Positions 7,801-9,721 of a DNA stretch of 9,721 nucleotides are shown here, piece by piece. The stretch is from Pseudomonadota bacterium (GTDB lineage: Bacteria > Desulfobacterota > BSN033 > G020346125), in contig DAOVIU010000017.1 of NCBI GenBank assembly GCA_030673585.1, positions 1 through 9,721 of the forward strand, read 5' to 3'. A model generated the notes under the pieces. It made no database searches and was not told the DNA's origin. It was given only the letters and a program-made list of their open reading frames with translations. The stretch's first letter is position 1; each line of letters begins with the position of its first letter. A program made the translations under genes and the position numbers.

Positions 7801-8008
7801 CCATGTGGAGGTGAAGGGGGATTTTTCCAACCCGAAGGTGAAACACATACCTCTGAAATCGATGAAGAAGGGCCTGATAGAGATCATGAGGAGGCTCTTG
7901 GAAACCCCCATGTACATCATCCCCAGGGGAAAGGGGCCGATGGATTCCGGCGAAGGTGACCGGGGTGGATTCCCCGAAGATGAGGGGAAGCCCGAGGATT
8001 TCCATTAA
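4823..8008 (+). CDS. Large AsmA-like (YhdP/TamB-type) envelope protein
   Basis: This is a protein of about 1061 residues of the AsmA-like superfamily. These proteins are anchored in the inner membrane and extend through the periplasm; the E. coli members TamB, YhdP and YdbH help move phospholipids to the outer membrane. A positively charged start (KRTRRR) and one membrane segment (about residues 8-28) are followed by an AsmA-type N-terminus (AQLRGAMGRDVWIGRASL and ERPTVYLRRSRDGSFNFWG). Then come long stretches of beta-rich repeats. The AsmA-like C-terminal region spans about residues 870-1015 (GRIRRFHVLSKVFSLLNV, VPVVGRILAG, KGDFSNPKVKHIPLKS), with a polar tail after it. GTG at 4823 follows AGGAGG (4814-4819) and gives a classic N-terminus. 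A TTG at 4799 overlapping the comF stop is the alternative and adds eight residues. No signal-peptidase site is needed. The exact lipid function is inferred only from the family. Confidence 0.88.
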   Translation: MKRTRRRILFWIVAGLLIALFAGSILLLRSIALPQRHKAVIEAQLRGAMGRDVWIGRASLRFLGGIGIEFEDLVVKDWDGKSDFIRVKGLILQMKLLPLLKRQLRWKSLILERPTVYLRRSRDGSFNFWGKRRGSKHAGEKDYGHVASLISSLSGGEIRIRQGTVHFLADFPASGPNVVGIENLSIGLKPISMEAPIPFHLHARQPNPTGSDGRIRVDGKLHPLSEPLEWSKIPITAEVRAKNVNPLPLWPYYGPYIPMEAIRGYLDIHAHYEGSFSGLFRSRGQIRVKGVEFDYRQVFETVLKPREFVVDYDVRMNRRSLIVSNVFFKLPEIEIRGRCSITEIGSPRRRIEAFATTGSFQFDGIGKYIPYGILSPGLRKLLREVTRGGKGKIVSLRIEGPIEDYSTLEDPERADLIYGKMRMEGVAYSFAKAFHPVENISGWVILEEGSLRFQDLKGSYRRSRLNATEMIISRIYSSPRLNLGLEGAIDVEGIADIAKSGAFPGRGIPIRDISGKGDLQLRVAGELSDSSGLSYNGHLVLKGADVSIKGLRLSVAATSGKVVFSNDRVRLIGVRGKMGNSPIWIDGQVGNPWLGKPGRERLELSLRGELDLGECFSRILPSISPRISQALAPLSDIAGEATIALELAGSGNGFEAMSYRGRASLGKAVFRLHRMVSPVRLVKGYIDFTPKMIRFSNMEARLRGSYLSIEGSVRDYLRWERSKIDLGIRAPNLDIGDFRLKKGGERGWIWASKIPFPESGRLALRVDEGRWRYTVFSNLTAQITMAEGRLDLERFNFNVKGGEVDLTAWVDLGNEGGVAFALNPKLSHVDAGRFFKDFDLQERVWITGDFNLWGSLVGKGHNEREVRRSLEGTLRVKMERGRIRRFHVLSKVFSLLNVSQLFRGRLPKLTGEGLPYNAITGEIGIAKGIARTEDLLVDSDAMKISIIGEADIARESLDFIVGLHPMETVDTIVSKVPVVGRILAGEDASIISYHVEVKGDFSNPKVKHIPLKSMKKGLIEIMRRLLETPMYIIPRGKGPMDSGEGDRGGFPEDEGKPEDFH

Positions 8009-8047
8009 GCATCGGGAGCTGAGGTGGTACGAACGGAGGATGGATGG

Positions 8048-8773
8048 ATGTTTTCCCATGGCCTGATTGAAAGGTTGAGGAGGGCGAAGAGGGTAGTGGT
8101 GATAACCGGGGCCGGTATCTCGGCTGAAAGCGGGATTCCCACCTTTCGGGGGCCCAACGGGCTCTGGAGGCGATATCGGGCGGAGGATCTTGCCACTCCC
8201 CATGCCTTTCAGAGAGACCCCCGCTTGGTCTGGGAGTGGTACGATTGGAGGAGGCAATTGATTTCGGAAAAGGAACCCAATGTGGGCCACTTGGCCATTG
8301 CCGCGATGGAGGATTTCTTTGAGGAGTTGCTTCTGATTACGCAAAATGTGGATGGAATCCACCGAAAGGCCGGAAGCACGAAGCTCATCGAAATCCATGG
8401 GAATATATGGAGGGTGAGGTGCATGGCGGAGGGAGGGATTTATTCAAACGATGAGGTCCCATTAAGGGAAATTCCCCCCCGGTGCGACTGCGGGGCCCTT
8501 ATACGTCCCGACGTGGTCTGGTTTGGGGAATCGCTATCGGAGAAGGATTTGGCCGACTCCTACGCGGCCTTGAATGAATGCGATTGTCTCCTGGTAGTGG
8601 GAACGTCGGCGGTCGTCCAACCGGTGGCCTCATTTCCCATCGTAGCTCGGAATGGAGGGGCCGTCGTCGTGGAGATCAATGTTGAGCCATCGCCCATTTC
8701 CGGGTGGGTGGATGAGTCAATCCCCGGAAAATCCGGCGAGGTATTGCCCCGACTGACGAAACGCCTGAAATAA
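8048..8773 (+). CDS. Sir2-family NAD-dependent protein deacylase (sirtuin, CobB/SIRT5-like)
   Basis: This sirtuin removes acyl groups from lysines using NAD and produces nicotinamide and O-acyl-ADP-ribose. The 241 residues show GAGIS (21-25), GIPTFRG (29-35), TQNVDGIH (98-105) with catalytic H117 in HGNIW, VVWFGE (156-161) and GTS (185-187). Y65 and R68 in VWEWYDWRR match the Tyr-x-x-Arg pair that binds acidic acyl groups in SIRT5, so succinyl or malonyl removal is predicted. Zinc ligands look incomplete: C125 stands alone (RCMAEGG), followed by C146 and C148. ATG at 8048 has GGAGG (8035-8039) at an eight-base spacing and is preferred; GTG at 8024 with GGGAG is an in-frame alternative adding eight residues. 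It lies 39 bases after the AsmA-like gene. Confidence 0.93.
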   Translation: MFSHGLIERLRRAKRVVVITGAGISAESGIPTFRGPNGLWRRYRAEDLATPHAFQRDPRLVWEWYDWRRQLISEKEPNVGHLAIAAMEDFFEELLLITQNVDGIHRKAGSTKLIEIHGNIWRVRCMAEGGIYSNDEVPLREIPPRCDCGALIRPDVVWFGESLSEKDLADSYAALNECDCLLVVGTSAVVQPVASFPIVARNGGAVVVEINVEPSPISGWVDESIPGKSGEVLPRLTKRLK

Positions 8774-8793
8774 TTTTTTTTTGCATTTTTTCC
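8774..8793 (+). promoter_or_regulatory. T-rich tract upstream of the nrdD -35, possible UP element
   Basis: Between the sirtuin stop and the -35 hexamer lie two T-runs (eight and six T's) separated by GCA. The tract is immediately upstream of the TTGACA, the position of an UP element contacted by RNA polymerase alpha subunits. It could also be the U-tract of a terminator, but no hairpin adjoins it. Confidence 0.4.
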
Positions 8794-8823
8794 TTGACAA
8801 AACCCTATATATTGTAGTAGTTT
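8794..8823 (+). promoter_or_regulatory. Promoter of nrdD
   Basis: A perfect -35 TTGACA is at 8794-8799. The best -10 candidate is TAGTTT at 8818-8823 with an 18-base spacer, a weak match. It lies between the two NrdR-like boxes, so a bound repressor would mask the promoter. The predicted leader is only about 27 bases. The -35 is clear; the -10 needs experimental mapping. Confidence 0.65.
8802..8817 (+). promoter_or_regulatory. NrdR box 1 (upstream half of tandem operator)
   Basis: The 16 bases ACCCTATATATTGTAG match the NrdR-box consensus ACACWATATATWGTGT at 13 of 16 positions, including the whole CWATATATWG core. NrdR is the nucleotide-sensing repressor of ribonucleotide reductase genes. 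The box overlaps the spacer between the -35 and -10 of the nrdD promoter. Confidence 0.8.
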
Positions 8824-8845
8824 AAAAAACTAATACAATATATAG
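8805..8845. repeat. 41-base near-perfect palindrome spanning the nrdD operator
   Basis: CTATATATTGTA (8805-8816) is the exact reverse complement of TACAATATATAG (8834-8845). Inside, TAGTTT (8818-8823) pairs with AAACTA (8827-8832) around an AAA loop. Only G8817/A8833 do not pair, giving 18 of 19 base pairs. The outer arms are the NrdR box cores; the inner arms cover the presumed -10 region. Confidence 0.95.
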
Positions 8846-8848
8846 GAG
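8833..8848 (+). promoter_or_regulatory. NrdR box 2 (downstream half of tandem operator)
   Basis: The 16 bases ATACAATATATAGGAG match the NrdR-box consensus at 12 of 16 positions, with the core CWATATATWG intact. It starts 31 bases after box 1, about three helical turns, the usual spacing of paired NrdR boxes. Its right end contains the AGGAG ribosome binding site of nrdD, so operator and translation signal share bases. Confidence 0.8.
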
Positions 8849-8856
8849 ATGATGCT

Positions 8857-9721
8857 ATGGATGGTGCTGTGGAGAAAATGGAGGGGGATAAGCACTCGAG
8901 GCGGGAAAACGAGACCACGGATATGGCGCTTTTTGTCCGCACCTCGGATGAACAGTTTTCGGGTTGGGATCGCCAGAGGATCGTCGATGCCTTGATAAAG
9001 GAGACGGAGGTGGATGTGGTTACCGCCCAAGAGATAAGCCGTGAGGTAGAGGAACTCATTGCCTCATCGACCATCTCCATGGTGACCTCCCCCCTCATCC
9101 GGGAGTTGGTGGACGCGAAATTGATCGAGAGGGGATTGGAGCAGGAGCGCAAGAGGCATACACGGTTGGGTATGCCCCTTTACGACGTCGATCAGTTGAT
9201 CCTCCATCCAAACAAGGAGAACGCCAATGTCCCTCATGGGCCCGAGGCCACCAATCTCACCTTGGCGGAAAGGATCAAAAAGGAGTATGCCCTGCTTTCG
9301 GTGTTCTCCGATGAAGTCGCCGACGCCCATATGCGAGGGGATATTCACCTTCATGACCTGGGGTTCATCGATAGGCCATACTGTTCTGGACAATCCCTGG
9401 AATATATCAAACGGTTCGGGTTAAGCCTTCCCAATTCCATCGCCATGGCCAAACCGGCCAAGCACGCGGAGGTGTTGTTGGCCCACATGGTTAAATTTGC
9501 CGCAGCCCTGCAGAGCCATTTTGCCGGGGCCATCGGCTGGGACGCGGTGAACCTCTTTTTCGCCCCCTACCTGGTAGGGATGAGGGATGAGGAGGTCAAA
9601 CAATTGGCCCAGATGATGATCTTCGAGTTCTCCCAGCAGGCCGTGGCTCGGGGTGGCCAGGCCATCTTCACCGACCTCAACCTCTATTGGGAAATCCCGA
9701 GACATTTTGAAGACGTACCGG
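8857..9721 (+). CDS. nrdD: Anaerobic (class III) ribonucleoside-triphosphate reductase, 5' part (continues past window)
   Basis: This is the first 288 codons of NrdD, the oxygen-sensitive glycyl-radical enzyme that makes deoxyribonucleotides from ribonucleoside triphosphates and is activated by the radical-SAM protein NrdG. An N-terminal ATP-cone (about residues 24-115, FVRTSDEQFSGWDRQRIVDA) provides dATP/ATP allosteric control. The reductase body follows with NLTLAERIKKEYALLSVFSDEVADAHMRGDIHLHDLGFIDRPYCSGQSL (split across about 133-181), FAGAIGWDAVN (222-232) and EFSQQAVARGGQAIFTDLN (257-275). The catalytic glycyl-radical end lies beyond the window. ATG at 8857 has AGGAG (8844-8848) with an eight-base spacer; nearby ATGs at 8849 and 8852 are out of frame. 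It is preceded by its own promoter and tandem NrdR boxes, so it is probably a separate, dNTP-regulated transcription unit. Confidence 0.95.
   Translation, partial: MDGAVEKMEGDKHSRRENETTDMALFVRTSDEQFSGWDRQRIVDALIKETEVDVVTAQEISREVEELIASSTISMVTSPLIRELVDAKLIERGLEQERKRHTRLGMPLYDVDQLILHPNKENANVPHGPEATNLTLAERIKKEYALLSVFSDEVADAHMRGDIHLHDLGFIDRPYCSGQSLEYIKRFGLSLPNSIAMAKPAKHAEVLLAHMVKFAAALQSHFAGAIGWDAVNLFFAPYLVGMRDEEVKQLAQMMIFEFSQQAVARGGQAIFTDLNLYWEIPRHFEDVP

Noticed and set aside
7523..8398. 291-codon open frame on the minus strand across the AsmA-like gene and the sirtuin
   Set aside because: It crosses two well-supported + strand genes, has no family resemblance, and similar long antisense frames occur all along this G-rich strand.
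8775..8792. T-runs after the sirtuin stop as an intrinsic terminator
   Set aside because: No stem-loop adjoins the T-run; the nearest hairpin (CCGGA/TCCGG) lies inside the sirtuin gene well upstream.
8849..8854. ATG codons at 8849 and 8852 as nrdD starts
   Set aside because: Both are out of frame with the NrdD reading frame; 8857 is in frame with a better-spaced AGGAG.

Overview
The window is a densely packed bacterial chromosomal segment with every recognised gene on the + strand. It carries a housekeeping block (rng end, rplU, rpmA, obgE, nadD, rsfS), then a DksA/TraR-type zinc-finger protein, a ComF-family phosphoribosyltransferase, a very large AsmA-like envelope protein, a sirtuin, and the start of an anaerobic ribonucleotide reductase (nrdD) that runs off the right edge. 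The order RNase G - L21 - L27 - Obg - NadD - RsfS is typical of deltaproteobacterial (Desulfobacterota-like) genomes. The AsmA-like protein implies a diderm envelope, and NrdD implies an anaerobic or facultative lifestyle. The lineage is inferred from gene order and protein style only; no 16S or other marker is present.

Layout: 1-639 is the 3' part of an RNase E/G gene. 640-809 is a 170-base gap with a probable promoter for rplU. rplU (810-1121), rpmA (1157-1411) and obgE (1401-2465, overlapping rpmA by 11 bases) form a ribosome/ribosome-assembly cluster. An 89-base gap follows, where several relatives carry proB(A) but nothing is seen here. Then come nadD (2555-3220), rsfS (3243-3656), the DksA-like gene (3677-4039), the comF-like gene (4083-4802), the AsmA-like gene (about 4823-8008) and the sirtuin (about 8048-8773), with gaps of only 20-43 bases, so co-transcription is likely. 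A separate regulated promoter at 8774-8856 drives nrdD (8857 to the window end).

Functionally the left and middle parts join RNA processing, 50S subunit assembly (L21, L27, Obg GTPase, ribosome silencing by RsfS), NAD synthesis (NadD) and a possible RNA-polymerase-binding regulator. NAD is also the co-substrate of the sirtuin further right. The best regulatory find is at the nrdD promoter. Two sequences resembling the NrdR box, 31 bases apart start to start, sit on either side of the presumed -10 region. They form the outer arms of a nearly perfect 41-base palindrome, which is the classic arrangement for dNTP-responsive repression of a ribonucleotide reductase gene.

No mobile elements, CRISPR arrays, tRNAs or rRNAs were seen, and I found no convincing undescribed multi-gene system. 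The less ordinary observations are the nrdD operator, a Gly-to-Ala change in the Obg G3 motif, a Gly-to-Arg change in a conserved NadD motif, and a sirtuin with the Tyr/Arg acyl-pocket signature but an incomplete zinc-ligand set.
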